From: an uncultured Subdoligranulum sp.
Lineage (GTDB): Bacteria; Bacillota; Clostridia; Oscillospirales; Ruminococcaceae
Length of the DNA: 30,001 nt
Direction of reading: 5' to 3'
NCBI GenBank assembly: GCA_904374465.1
Contig: CAJFFY010000039.1
Location: 1 to 30,001 of the forward strand
Part shown: piece by piece, positions 1 to 7,856 of the stretch
Numbering within the stretch: the first letter of the stretch is position 1
How the letters are laid out: the number at the start of each line of letters is the position of its first letter
Program-made: the position numbers and the translations under genes
Notes under the pieces: model-generated
Seen by the model: only the letters and a program-made list of their open reading frames with translations
Told to the model about the DNA's origin: nothing
The model's database searches: none

Positions 1-159
1 CAGGCAGCGGGTGCAGGCGTAGATATACTTCGGGGAACCGTCCACGATCGCCTTCACGCGCTTGACATTGGGGTTCCAGGTACGGTTGCTCCGACGATGA
101 GAGTGAGAAACCTTGATACCGAACGTGACACCCTTGCCACAGCAAGAACATTTGGCCAT
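1..159 (-). CDS. rpmB: 50S ribosomal protein L28 (bL28), 3' end cut by window edge
   Basis: Large-subunit ribosomal protein bL28. The first 53 codons are visible on the minus strand, starting at the ATG whose complement is 157-159. The protein opens MAKCSCCGKGVTFGIKVSHS and continues through the basic RRSNRTWNPN segment to the second Cys pair, CTRC, at residues 49-52. With the N-terminal Cys cluster this gives a zinc-binding (C+) bL28. The family is about 62 residues long, so only some 9 residues are missing. A strong ribosome binding site (complement of cacctcctttt, about 169-179) precedes the start, and a near-consensus promoter lies just upstream. In B. subtilis rpmB sits next to spoVM; here it lies about 20 kb from spoVM and points the other way. 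The identification is secure. Confidence 0.95.
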   Translation of the reverse strand, partial: MAKCSCCGKGVTFGIKVSHSHRRSNRTWNPNVKRVKAIVDGSPKYIYACTRCL

Positions 160-192
160 AATTGCTTGCACCTCCTTTTCAATAGCTTTACA

Positions 193-221
193 ATTATAAC
201 GAATATTTCTGGGAATTGCAA
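193..221 (-). promoter_or_regulatory. Sigma-A-type promoter of rpmB
   Basis: Read on the minus strand, -35 TTGCAA (complement of 216-221) is followed by a 17-bp spacer and a perfect -10 TATAAT (complement of 193-198). It lies about 35 bp upstream of the rpmB start, with the ribosome binding site between. Confidence 0.75.
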
Positions 222-313
222 GACCTTTGCACAAAAAAGTTGAACTTTTTTTGTAAGGGCGTCTATTTCGGGAAAAGCCCGGCAAAGAAACCACCGCCGG
301 CGGGTTACGGGGC

Positions 314-342
314 TTGTTTTGCGCCATTTTGTACGATATAAT
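314..342 (+). promoter_or_regulatory. Sigma-A-type promoter of the M50-scpAB-gerW-rluB operon
   Basis: TTGTTT (314-319), a 17-bp spacer and a perfect TATAAT (337-342). Initiation would fall near 349. This argues for the start at 374 in the first gene, because GTG 362 would leave almost no leader and no ribosome binding site. Confidence 0.6.
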
Positions 343-373
343 AAGATGATATTTTAATGGGGTGGTGTTTCCT

Positions 374-1027
374 TTGCAGGGATTGCTCTCGGGGTATCAG
401 GTTTTACAGTATCTTTTGCGGGCGATCGTTGTTCTTATTGCCATTCCGTTTCACGAGGCGGCCCACGCCTTGGTCAGCCACTGGCTGGGGGACGATACCG
501 CCCTGCGCGCCGGGCGGCTCTCGCTCAATCCCATGCGCCATTTTGATCCGTTGGGTGCCCTGTGCATGCTCATCGGCGGTGTGGGTTGGGCCCGGCCGGT
601 GGGGATCAATCCGCGAAATTACCGCAATCCCAAAGTGGGTATGGCCATTTCGGCGGCGGCGGGGCCTGTCAGCAATTTTCTGCTGGCGTGGCTGTCCATG
701 ATCCTGTATAAGGTGGTTCTTTACAGCGGTCTGGCGGGCCGGGTCTCTCCGCTGGCAATGTTCTTATATGATATGGTGGTCATGAATCTGAGTCTGGCCG
801 TCTTCAATCTGATTCCTGTCCCGCCATTTGACGGCAGCCGCATCGTGTTGCTTTTTTTGCCGGAGCGGCTTTATTTTAAGGCCATGCGTTATGAACGGTA
901 TATCATGCTGGCGGTTCTGGCGCTTGTGTTTCTGGGGGCTTTGAATGTGCCGCTATCCGTGGCGGTGAATTTCCTGTGGAATCGCCTGGTGGATCTTACC
1001 GGGTTTGTGGAATTGTTCTGGGGGTAA
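374..1027 (+). CDS. Site-2 protease family (M50) intramembrane zinc metalloprotease
   Basis: Small multi-pass membrane protease of the M50 family, related to YwhC-type proteins rather than to the PDZ-containing RseP. The zinc-binding HEAAH motif is at residues 27-31 inside the first hydrophobic segment. The second metal ligand motif, PPFDG (about residues 150-154), follows NLIPV, as is typical. At 217 residues it matches the short family members. I chose the TTG at 374 because GGGGTGG (359-365) sits about 8 bases upstream and the predicted transcript begins near 349; GTG at 362 or 365 would add 3-4 residues. It is the first gene of an operon with scpA two bases downstream. The M50-scpA-scpB neighbourhood recurs in Clostridia. 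The substrate is unknown, and nothing shows it to be the sigma-K protease SpoIVFB. Confidence 0.85.
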   Translation: MQGLLSGYQVLQYLLRAIVVLIAIPFHEAAHALVSHWLGDDTALRAGRLSLNPMRHFDPLGALCMLIGGVGWARPVGINPRNYRNPKVGMAISAAAGPVSNFLLAWLSMILYKVVLYSGLAGRVSPLAMFLYDMVVMNLSLAVFNLIPVPPFDGSRIVLLFLPERLYFKAMRYERYIMLAVLALVFLGALNVPLSVAVNFLWNRLVDLTGFVELFWG

Positions 1028-1029
1028 CG

Positions 1030-1761
1030 TTGCAAGAAGCATTGACTTTTAAACTGGAAGATTTTGAGGGACCGCTGGATCTGCTGTTGTATCTGGTGGG
1101 AAAAAACAAAATGAACCTCTATGATGTGAACATCATGGAGCTGATCGATCAATATACAGCGGCAATCCGTACCTTGCAAGCCAATCGCATGGATGTTTCC
1201 AGCGAATTTATCGATATGGCCGCCCACCTGGTACAGATGAAAAGTGCCCTGTTGCTGCCGCGCAGCCCGGAAGCGGAGCGTATGAAGGCGGAGCTGACCG
1301 GGCGGCTGATTGAATACAGTGCCTGCAAGGAGGTGGCTGCCCAGCTGGGCGGCCGTGCACGGGATCTGTACACCGCGGTGCGTGAACCGATGCCACTGGT
1401 GGGGGCCGCTGAATATACCCGCCGCCATGATCCCAACCTGTTGGTACAGGCCTGGTTCAGCCTGATGGGGCGCAGCCTGCGCAAACGCAAGCCCACCCAG
1501 GAACGGTTTGAACCGCTGGTGGCCGCACCCTTCGTTTCGGTGGCGAGCCGGGTTTCCCATATGTTGCGGGGGCTTTTACGGGGAAGTCTGCACAAGATGA
1601 ACCAGCTTTTCAGCAGCGAAGAAAGCCGCAGTACCAACGTGGCTACATTTCTGGCTTTGCTGGAACTGATCCGTGCCGGACGCATCCGGGTGGATGAGGA
1701 CGGCACACTGGACCTGGACAAGAGCCACACGAGACGAAAGGAGGGCACGGCCCGTGACTGA
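1030..1761 (+). CDS. scpA: Segregation and condensation protein A
   Basis: Kleisin subunit of the bacterial SMC-ScpAB condensin, which bridges the SMC heads and organises newly replicated origins. The N-terminal segment LEDFEGPLDLLLYLV is a family hallmark (SMC-neck-binding helical domain). The C-terminal part, ending around FLALLELIRAGRIRV, fits the winged-helix domain that contacts the SMC head. The length of 243 residues is normal. I chose the TTG at 1030, two bases after the M50 stop, because GGGGG (1020-1024) supplies a ribosome binding site; an upstream extension would run into the M50 coding end without one. It overlaps scpB by 8 bases, suggesting translational coupling of the two partners. 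Confidence 0.93.
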   Translation: MQEALTFKLEDFEGPLDLLLYLVGKNKMNLYDVNIMELIDQYTAAIRTLQANRMDVSSEFIDMAAHLVQMKSALLLPRSPEAERMKAELTGRLIEYSACKEVAAQLGGRARDLYTAVREPMPLVGAAEYTRRHDPNLLVQAWFSLMGRSLRKRKPTQERFEPLVAAPFVSVASRVSHMLRGLLRGSLHKMNQLFSSEESRSTNVATFLALLELIRAGRIRVDEDGTLDLDKSHTRRKEGTARD

Positions 1762-2344
1762 AGCACAACATATCGGCGCGTTGGAGGCCATGCTGTTTGC
1801 CCATGCAGAACCGGTGGAGGTGGAGCGGCTGGCGGATGCAATGCGTCTGTCCGTGGCAGAGACAGAATCTTTGCTGGAACGGCTGCAGACCCGCTATGAT
1901 GAAGAGGAGCGCGGCTTTGCCTTGCTTCGGTTCGGACCGGACCGCTGGCAGATGACCACCCGGCCCTATTACGGCGAAATGGTCAAGCGCATTCTGGATA
2001 CCCGGCGCAACGCACCGCTCTCTCCGGCGGCGCTGGAAGTGCTGGCGGTTATTGCGTACAACCAGCCGGTGTCCCGCAGTTTCATCGAGCAGGTGCGCGG
2101 GGTGGATTCCTCTTCCACCGTGGCAAAACTGCTGGAAAAAGGATTGATTGAAGAGGCCGGCCGGTTGGATCTGCCCGGAAAGCCGGTGGCCTTCCAGGTG
2201 ACCGACACCTTCCTGCGGGTTTTCGGTTTGCGTGGCTTGCAGGACCTGCCGCCGTTGCATGATGAGGCCGGCGCGCCGGAGGCGGAACCTTCCTCCGGGG
2301 AGGAAAGCCCGGCTCCGGACACAGAGCAGCTGGAATGGAAGTGA
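1754..2344 (+). CDS. scpB: Segregation and condensation protein B
   Basis: Winged-helix accessory protein that dimerises and binds the central part of ScpA in the SMC condensin. It has 196 residues, the usual length. YNQPVSRSFIEQVRGVDSSS (about residues 98-117) is the most conserved ScpB stretch, followed by LLEKGLIEEAGR of the second winged helix. The start is GTG 1754, eight bases inside the end of scpA, with a very strong AAAGGAGGG (1737-1745) eight bases upstream. A longer open frame begins upstream but shares no similarity to ScpB. The Glu/Ser/Pro-rich C-terminal tail after about residue 175 looks disordered and is often variable in the family. Confidence 0.93.
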   Translation: MTEAQHIGALEAMLFAHAEPVEVERLADAMRLSVAETESLLERLQTRYDEEERGFALLRFGPDRWQMTTRPYYGEMVKRILDTRRNAPLSPAALEVLAVIAYNQPVSRSFIEQVRGVDSSSTVAKLLEKGLIEEAGRLDLPGKPVAFQVTDTFLRVFGLRGLQDLPPLHDEAGAPEAEPSSGEESPAPDTEQLEWK

Positions 2345-2347
2345 GCG

Positions 2348-3181
2348 ATGATGGTTGTCTTGCTCGCCGCCCTGAAAATTCTGGCGGTGCTGATACTGCT
2401 GGTGGTGCTGTTGGTCGTCGTGGCGCTTTTGCTGCCGCTCGGTTTTTCGGTGGCGTACAGGCCGGGGCACCTGCGGGTGGACGCTGTCTACGGACCGCTG
2501 CACCGTACTGTCTGGTCCCGTAAACTGCACCGGCCAACAATGTCTTTTGCGCCCCGGACAGGGGAGAAGCCGCCGGAAGCATCGCCGCAGCAGCAAGCCG
2601 CCGCAGCGCCGGAAGCCGCGCCACGGCAGGCGGTACCGGAACAGCCGGTAACGCCAAAGGAACCGCTCCCGCAGGGAGCGCAGCAGGCGGAATCTGCCGC
2701 CCGCAACCCGGAGAAAGCTTCTGCACCGCCGATGCCGGAGGAAGAGGAAGAAATAGAGTCCGGTGCCGTCATGAAGCGACTGGAGCGGATGCTGGAAGTT
2801 ACGGTGGAAGATCCCAAGGCGATGGCACGCTGCGTGCTGAGCCATATGCGTTGGCTGCGAAAGCATTCGCTTTTCAAAATTCATGTCCGGCATCTGAATG
2901 TGTTTTGGACGGTTACCTGTGAGGATGCCTCGCGCACCGCGGTGGTGTACGGCGCCGAGATGGCGGCTTTCAATACGGCGTTGGCATTGGTACAGCAGAC
3001 GGTGCTCTTGCAGAGCGACCGCCTGTGGCTGGAGCCGGATTTTCTGGGCAACCGCCGCGCGGAGCGGCGGATCTCCTGCACGGTTTCCGCCAGCGCCATT
3101 CTGATGTTTCATCTGCTGTACCGGATCTGGAAAGATCCGCTGTTGCAGCCGGTTCCACAATCTGAATCACAAACCACCTGA
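2348..3181 (+). CDS. DUF2953 domain membrane protein
   Basis: A 277-residue protein with one strong N-terminal membrane segment (about residues 5-36), a Pro/Ala/Gln/Glu-rich low-complexity linker (about 70-138) and a C-terminal domain (about 145-265) resembling DUF2953, a family of unknown biochemical role often found beside scpB and gerW/ytfJ in spore-forming Clostridia. The start at 2348 follows the scpB stop by three bases, with GGAAGTGA just upstream. The second ATG at 2351 cannot be excluded. Its position immediately before gerW suggests a link to sporulation or the cell envelope, but that is inference only. The family assignment rests on context and overall architecture, so it is moderate. 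Confidence 0.7.
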   Translation: MMVVLLAALKILAVLILLVVLLVVVALLLPLGFSVAYRPGHLRVDAVYGPLHRTVWSRKLHRPTMSFAPRTGEKPPEASPQQQAAAAPEAAPRQAVPEQPVTPKEPLPQGAQQAESAARNPEKASAPPMPEEEEEIESGAVMKRLERMLEVTVEDPKAMARCVLSHMRWLRKHSLFKIHVRHLNVFWTVTCEDASRTAVVYGAEMAAFNTALALVQQTVLLQSDRLWLEPDFLGNRRAERRISCTVSASAILMFHLLYRIWKDPLLQPVPQSESQTT

Positions 3182-3207
3182 GTTTTTATTTTCTGGGAGG
3201 AGTTATT

Positions 3208-3600
3208 ATGGCAGAACATCCGATTCAAGGGTTGATGGGCGTTACCATCGACAAAATCCGCGAGATGGTGGACACCAGTACCATCATCGGTGACCCCATC
3301 CATGTGGACGCCGCCACCACCATCATTCCGGTGTCCCGGGTTACCTTCGGCTTTGCGTCCGGCGGGTCCGATGTGGCGCCGAAGTCTGACAAGCAGATGT
3401 TCGGCGGCGGTACCGGCGCCGGTGTGTCTGTGACACCGGTGGCCTTTCTGGTGATCTCGGGGGGCAATGTGCGCACCGTCCAGCTGATCGAAAAGGTGAC
3501 GGCGGTGGACAATGCCATTGCCGCCCTGCCTGACCTGGTGGAGAAGATCACCTCGATGATGAAAAAAGACAAGGGCGAGGATACAACGCCCGAAGCATAA
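3208..3600 (+). CDS. gerW: GerW (YtfJ) family sporulation protein
   Basis: Small soluble spore protein of the GerW/YtfJ family; in B. subtilis it is made in the forespore and affects germination. The whole 130-residue protein matches the family layout: an N-terminal HPIQGLMGVTIDKIREMVD, the central TIIPVSRVTFGFASGGSD, a Gly-rich FGGGTGAGVSVTPVAFLV, and a C-terminal acidic/basic tail. GGGAGG sits about 7 bases before the ATG. It lies in an operon between the DUF2953 gene and rluB. Its presence is one of several signs that this genome keeps sporulation functions. Confidence 0.92.
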   Translation: MAEHPIQGLMGVTIDKIREMVDTSTIIGDPIHVDAATTIIPVSRVTFGFASGGSDVAPKSDKQMFGGGTGAGVSVTPVAFLVISGGNVRTVQLIEKVTAVDNAIAALPDLVEKITSMMKKDKGEDTTPEA

Positions 3601-3609
3601 GGAGTAAGC

Positions 3610-4413
3610 ATGGCAGAACAACGGATTCAAAAAGTCCTGGCCGACCAGGGCATTTGCTCCCGCCGGGAGGCGGAACGACTGATCGCGGCCGGCAAAGTCA
3701 AGGTGAACGGACACCCGGTCGGTCTGGGGGACAAGATGGACCCCGATTATGATAAGGTATCCATCGACGGGAAAAACGTGCGCATCGTGCGCAAGCGTCA
3801 GTATACCTATATTATGTTGCACAAACCGCGGGGGTATCTGACCACCCGCTCCGATGACCGGGGCCGGAAGACCGTGATGGACCTGGTGGCCGATGTGCCC
3901 GCCATGCTGCGCCCGGTGGGACGGCTGGACAAGGACAGCGAAGGTCTGTTGCTTATGACGGACGACGGCGCTTTCATTAACCTGCTGACCCATCCGTCGG
4001 GCGGCGTGGGCAAGCTTTACCGGGTAACCGTGAATCCCCGGGCTACCGAGGAACAGGTGGTGCAGATGGCCTCCGGGGTGGTGCTGGATGACGGCGTGCG
4101 CACCCAGCCCTGTGTGATTCATGTGGTTACCGACGAACCGGGGCGTACCGTGCTGGAAATTACCCTGCACGAAGGGCGCAACCGCCAGATCCGCCGTATG
4201 TGTTCGGCGGTGGGACTGCAGGTGGTGCGTCTGAAGCGCAGCGCCGAAGGTCCGGTCAAGCTGGGCATGCTGCAGCCGGGGGAATACCGCGAACTGAAAA
4301 AGTCCGAGGTGAGCGCTCTGCGCAATGCGGCCCAGAAGAGTACCCGCTCAGCGCCCGCCCGGAAAGAAGGGGCGCCCCGTCGTCCGGGGCCCCTGACGCG
4401 CCACAAAGATTGA
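3610..4413 (+). CDS. rluB: 23S rRNA pseudouridine synthase (RsuA/RluB family)
   Basis: Pseudouridine synthase that modifies large-subunit rRNA. An S4 RNA-binding domain occupies about residues 4-60 (RIQKVLADQGICSRREAERL), followed by the catalytic domain with GRLDKDSEG (catalytic Asp107) and the C-terminal EGRNRQIRRM signature near residue 190. At 267 residues it is typical for RluB; the basic Arg/Pro-rich tail after about residue 235 is probably disordered. The ATG follows AAGGAGTAAGC, nine bases after the gerW stop. It is the last gene of this operon. I see no clear intrinsic terminator after it. RsuA/RluE paralogues share the fold, so RluB specificity is inferred from the usual Firmicutes gene in this neighbourhood. 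Confidence 0.9.
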   Translation: MAEQRIQKVLADQGICSRREAERLIAAGKVKVNGHPVGLGDKMDPDYDKVSIDGKNVRIVRKRQYTYIMLHKPRGYLTTRSDDRGRKTVMDLVADVPAMLRPVGRLDKDSEGLLLMTDDGAFINLLTHPSGGVGKLYRVTVNPRATEEQVVQMASGVVLDDGVRTQPCVIHVVTDEPGRTVLEITLHEGRNRQIRRMCSAVGLQVVRLKRSAEGPVKLGMLQPGEYRELKKSEVSALRNAAQKSTRSAPARKEGAPRRPGPLTRHKD

Positions 4414-4483
4414 TTTGCCGAATAAGCCAGCAAAGAACCCCAAAAAAGAGTGAAAAAATCCAGAAAAACCGAAGAGTTTCTAC

Positions 4484-4512
4484 TTGTGGAATTTTACACA
4501 AAGTAGTATAAT
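4484..4512 (+). promoter_or_regulatory. Sigma-A-type promoter of the carboxyltransferase cassette
   Basis: TTGTGG (4484-4489), a 17-bp spacer and a perfect TATAAT (4507-4512). Initiation near 4519 gives a leader of about 64 bases before the ATG at 4583. The leader is AT-rich and shows no obvious riboswitch fold. Confidence 0.75.
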
Positions 4513-4582
4513 TGTGCCAAATGACATATTTTTATGAACATTTTCACAAAAAACAGTCAGTCTTATCATGGGAGGTCACTGT

Positions 4583-5905
4583 ATGGCAGCAAACAAACCT
4601 GGCAAGGCAGAGATCCTTGCAGCATTTTTTGACGACGGCGCTTTCTCGCCGTTGTACACCGAAGGTGCCGTCAGCGCGGCCTACGGCTGTGCCAACGGAC
4701 AGAGCGTGTACGTAGTGTATGAAAATGGCGAGCCGGTCAGTGTGCAGGATATCAAGAAGAATATCCGCGTGCTGGAGATGGCGGCTGAAACGGGAGCACC
4801 GGTGGTTACCTTCTACAATTCCACCGGCGCCAAACTGGACGGCGGTCTGGAACTGCTGAACGCCACGGCGGCATTGACGGCAGAGATTGCCCGTGTTTCT
4901 GGCGTGATTCCCCAGGTGGCGGTCATTACCGGCACCTGCGCGGGTACCAATGCCATCAACGCGGCGGCGGCGGATGTCTGCATCATGGCGGAGGACGCCG
5001 AGCTTTTCCTGAATGCGCCCTACACCGCCGATGACCATGTCAGCGGTGCCGGCTCGGCGGCTTTCGCAGCCAAGGCCGGTGTTGCCGCGGTGACGGCTGC
5101 CGATGCGGTGGCAGCTGCCAAGCAGGCTGCCAGCATTGTGGCATTGCTGCCTGCCAACAATCTGGCCGGCCCGGCTTTGTTTGATTTTGCTGCTCCCGCC
5201 AAGAACATCAGCGTTGCCAAATACACGGCGGCCGATGCCGTGGCGGCTCTGGCCGATGCGGACAGTGCTGTGGAGCTGTACAGCGGCTATGGCAAGAACG
5301 TTGTCACCGCACTGGCAACCATCAACGGCAGTGCGGTGGGCATTGTGGCCACCGAGAAAGCGGCTATCTGCCATAAGTGCACGGCCAAAGCGGCCCGGTT
5401 TGTCCGTTTGTGCGACGCCTACAGCATCCCTGTGGTGACCGTTGTCAACAGCGACGGCTTCGTGAAGAGCGAGGGCGATGACCAGGCAGGCGGCATTCGT
5501 CAGGCAGCCCGTATGGCAGGTGTCTATGCCGAAGCCACCACAGCCAAGGTTGCCGTTCTGGTAGGGGAGGCCGTCGGCCCCGTCTACACGGTCTTTGCCG
5601 CTTGTGCCGACTGGCGCGTGGCCGTCAAGGGTTGCACCATCGCACCGCTGGCGCCCGAGACGGCGGTCAGCGTCCTCTACAAGGATGAAATCTATGCTTC
5701 CGACAATATCGCGGATGCTACCAAGGCAAAGGCCGCGGCCTATGCCAAGGATGTCTGCGGTGCCGAGGCTGCCACCGCCAACGGTGCAGCCGATGCTGTC
5801 TGCGATGCTGCGGGAATCCGCGGTGCCGTGGCGCAGGCGTTGGATATGCTGGCCAGCAAGCGCGCAGTTCGCCTGGCCAAGAAACATGGTAACATTACGC
5901 TGTAA
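4583..5905 (+). CDS. Divergent acyl-CoA carboxyltransferase subunit (PccB/MmdA/12S-like)
   Basis: A 440-residue, strikingly Ala-rich protein with two crotonase-like halves of the biotin-dependent carboxyltransferase family. The N half carries YNSTGAKLDGG (78-88) and ITGTCAGTNA (115-124) where PccB/MmdA proteins have NDSGGARIQEG and GPCAGGAVYSPA. The C half has FVRLCDAYSIPVVTVVNSDG (273-292), then GGIRQAARMAGVYAEATTAK, and ends KKHGNITL, matching the family's KKHGNIPL. It is about 70-80 residues shorter than typical 12S/PccB subunits. Several conserved glycine pairs that shape the oxyanion holes are replaced (TGAK, CAGT, GP). The start ATG 4583 follows GGGAGGT (4570-4576); the in-frame ATG at 4568 overlaps that site. 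Downstream lie the biotin carrier and the OadA-like subunit. Substrate is not predictable; reduced or changed activity is possible. Confidence 0.75.
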   Translation: MAANKPGKAEILAAFFDDGAFSPLYTEGAVSAAYGCANGQSVYVVYENGEPVSVQDIKKNIRVLEMAAETGAPVVTFYNSTGAKLDGGLELLNATAALTAEIARVSGVIPQVAVITGTCAGTNAINAAAADVCIMAEDAELFLNAPYTADDHVSGAGSAAFAAKAGVAAVTAADAVAAAKQAASIVALLPANNLAGPALFDFAAPAKNISVAKYTAADAVAALADADSAVELYSGYGKNVVTALATINGSAVGIVATEKAAICHKCTAKAARFVRLCDAYSIPVVTVVNSDGFVKSEGDDQAGGIRQAARMAGVYAEATTAKVAVLVGEAVGPVYTVFAACADWRVAVKGCTIAPLAPETAVSVLYKDEIYASDNIADATKAKAAAYAKDVCGAEAATANGAADAVCDAAGIRGAVAQALDMLASKRAVRLAKKHGNITL

Positions 5906-5958
5906 GCACCCGCTCGCAGACAAAACCATCAACCTTGATTTTTAAGGAGGAACTTCCT

Positions 5959-6336
5959 ATGAAAAACCTGATCGTTACCGTCAACGGTGTTGCTTACAAT
6001 GTCACGGTGGAGGAGGGCACCGGCGCTCCGGTGGCCGTTGCCGCTCCTGCCGCACCCGCTGCTCCCGCGCCCGCTCCGGCTGCGGCTCCCGCCGCTCCCG
6101 CTGCCCCCGCCGGTGCTGCCGGTGCCGTGGTGGTCAATGCTCCCATGCCCGGCAACATCCTAGACGTGAAGGTCAAGCCCGGCGATTCCGTCAAGGCCGG
6201 CGACACGCTGCTCATCCTGGAAGCCATGAAGATGGAAAACGAGATCAGCGCTCCGCAGGACGGCACCATCGCCACCATCGATGTGCGTAAGGGCGACGTC
6301 GTGGATTCCGGCGCGCTGCTCTGCACCATGAACTGA
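5959..6336 (+). CDS. Biotin carboxyl carrier protein (1.3S / decarboxylase gamma-type)
   Basis: A 125-residue biotin carrier. Residues 1-20 form a short N-terminal strand segment (MKNLIVTVNGVAYNVTVEEG), residues about 22-56 are an almost pure Ala/Pro swinging linker, and residues 57-125 are the biotinyl domain with EAMKMENE, where Lys91 would be biotinylated. The arrangement is that of transcarboxylase 1.3S or the carriers of sodium-pumping decarboxylases. The ATG at 5959 is set by AAGGAGG (5944-5950) eight bases upstream; an earlier in-frame ATG at 5935 lies before that site. It sits between the two carboxyltransferase subunits, so it should shuttle carboxyl groups between their active sites. 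Confidence 0.93.
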   Translation: MKNLIVTVNGVAYNVTVEEGTGAPVAVAAPAAPAAPAPAPAAAPAAPAAPAGAAGAVVVNAPMPGNILDVKVKPGDSVKAGDTLLILEAMKMENEISAPQDGTIATIDVRKGDVVDSGALLCTMN

Positions 6337-6352
6337 TCGAAAGGCTAGGTGA

Positions 6353-7762
6353 ATGACATTGGCTAAGAAACCCATCCAGATTACCGAGGTCGTTCTGCGC
6401 GATGCGCACCAGTCTCTGCTTGCCACCCGTATGACGATGGATGAGATGCGTCCCATCCTGCCCGAAATGGATAAGATTCCCTACTTCTCTGTGGAGTGCT
6501 GGGGCGGCGCCACCTTTGACTCCTGCATCCGTTTCCTCGATGAGGACCCCTGGGAGCGTCTGCGCATTCTGCGCAAGGAACTGCCCCATCAGAAGCTGCA
6601 GATGCTGTTCCGCGGCCAGAACATGCTGGGCTACCGTCCCTATGCCGACGACGCTGTCGAGTACTTCGTCCAGAAGTCCGTGGCCAACGGCATTGACGTC
6701 ATCCGCATCTTTGATGCCCTGAACGATCCGCGTAACCTGCAGACGGCCATCAAGGCTGCCAACAAGGAAGGCGCCCATGTGCAGGCCTGCATCAGCTATA
6801 CGCTGAGCCCGGTACATAACAACGAGTACTTTGCCAAATACGCCAAGACCCTGGAGGAGATGGGCGCTGATTCCATCTGCATCAAGGATATGGCGGGTCT
6901 TCTGAAGCCGTACACCTGCTATGACCTGGTCAAGGAGCTGAAGTCCACCGTCAAGATCCCTGTGGACATCCACAGCCATTACACCGCCGGTCTGGCTTCC
7001 ATGTCCATCCTGAAGGGTATCGAGGCGGGCGCCGACATCATCGACACCGCCATGAGCCCGCTGGCGCTGGGCACTTCCCATATGCCCACCGAGAGCCTGG
7101 TTGCGGCGCTGCAGGGCACCGACTATGACACCGGCCTGGACCTGAACCAGCTCAATGTGGTTCGTGCCTATTTTGCCAAGCTGCGCGAAAAGTACATTGC
7201 CAACGGCCAGATCAGCCCGAAGTCCCTGGGCGTGGATGCCAACACGTTGCTCTATCAGGTGCCGGGCGGCATGTTCTCCAATATGCTCAAGCAGCTCAAG
7301 GACGCCGGTAAGGAAGACAAGCTGGACGAAGTGCTGGCCGAAATTCCGCGTGTGCGTGAGGATGCCGGTTATCCGCCGCTGGTCACGCCCACCAGCCAGA
7401 TTGTCGGTACCCAGGCTGTCTTCAATGTGATCCTGGGTGAACGTTATAAGATGGTCACCAAGGAATTCAAGGGCCTGGTCCACGGCGATTATGGCAAGAC
7501 GCCCGCTCCCATCAAGAAGGAGTTCAGCGACTTCATCCTGAAGGGCGAGAAACCCATCACCTGCCGTTTTGCCGATACCCTGGAGCCTGAGATGGACAAG
7601 CTGAAGGCCGAAGCCTCCAAGTATGCCATCCAGGAGGAGGATGTGCTGACCTACGCCATGTTCCCGCAGGTCGCCCCCAAGTTCTTCGAAAAGCGCAATG
7701 CCCGCCTGCAGGGTGTGGATGCGCTGCATGCCGACTACGAAAACAAGTCCCATCCCGTCTGA
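6353..7762 (+). CDS. oadA: Oxaloacetate decarboxylase alpha / transcarboxylase 5S-type subunit
   Basis: TIM-barrel carboxyltransferase that moves a carboxyl group between oxaloacetate/pyruvate and biotin. The metal- and substrate-binding LRDAHQSLLATR is at residues 15-26 (Asp17), the carbamylated catalytic lysine is in CIKDMAGLLKP (Lys178), and the metal-binding DIHSHYTAG has His207 and His209; these match the OadA residue numbers. QMLFRGQNMLGYRPYADD is also canonical. The 469-residue protein stops before a biotin domain, which the preceding gene supplies separately, as in 5S and split OadA enzymes. The ATG 6353 is used; a TTG at 6359 with AGGTGA six bases before it is an alternative. A strong terminator follows. 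No beta (OadB) membrane subunit is in the cassette, so decarboxylation coupled to a sodium pump cannot be claimed from this window. Pyruvate carboxylase subunit B is the other possible name. Confidence 0.9.
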   Translation: MTLAKKPIQITEVVLRDAHQSLLATRMTMDEMRPILPEMDKIPYFSVECWGGATFDSCIRFLDEDPWERLRILRKELPHQKLQMLFRGQNMLGYRPYADDAVEYFVQKSVANGIDVIRIFDALNDPRNLQTAIKAANKEGAHVQACISYTLSPVHNNEYFAKYAKTLEEMGADSICIKDMAGLLKPYTCYDLVKELKSTVKIPVDIHSHYTAGLASMSILKGIEAGADIIDTAMSPLALGTSHMPTESLVAALQGTDYDTGLDLNQLNVVRAYFAKLREKYIANGQISPKSLGVDANTLLYQVPGGMFSNMLKQLKDAGKEDKLDEVLAEIPRVREDAGYPPLVTPTSQIVGTQAVFNVILGERYKMVTKEFKGLVHGDYGKTPAPIKKEFSDFILKGEKPITCRFADTLEPEMDKLKAEASKYAIQEEDVLTYAMFPQVAPKFFEKRNARLQGVDALHADYENKSHPV

Positions 7763-7772
7763 TGAATCAAAG

Positions 7773-7806
7773 ACCGCTCCCGCTGCACCGCGGGGGCGGT
7801 TTTGTG
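7773..7806 (+). terminator. Intrinsic terminator of the carboxyltransferase cassette
   Basis: Eleven-bp stem (7773-7783 with 7790-7800, one G-U pair), six-base loop, then TTTT. It lies 10 bases after the oadA stop. Confidence 0.88.
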
Positions 7807-7856
7807 TTGTGGGTGTAAAAATTTGGGGTGAAGTTCCGGAAAGACGGCCTGCCACC

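Noticed and set aside
231..253. Near-perfect palindrome of A- and T-runs between rpmB and the M50 gene
   Set aside because: The arms are almost only A and T with a one-base centre, so it cannot make a stable hairpin. It may be an AT-rich element upstream of the rpmB promoter, but nothing more can be claimed.
374..1027. The M50 protease as SpoIVFB, the target of the BofA encoded at 23499
   Set aside because: It is a short YwhC-like protein without the C-terminal CBS domain of SpoIVFB and is grouped with scpAB. The pairing with BofA would be speculation.
6353..7762. Naming the OadA-like gene as pyruvate carboxylase
   Set aside because: There is no biotin carboxylase domain or gene in the cassette, and the protein is a stand-alone carboxyltransferase barrel next to a 12S-like gene. 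The OadA/5S description fits better.
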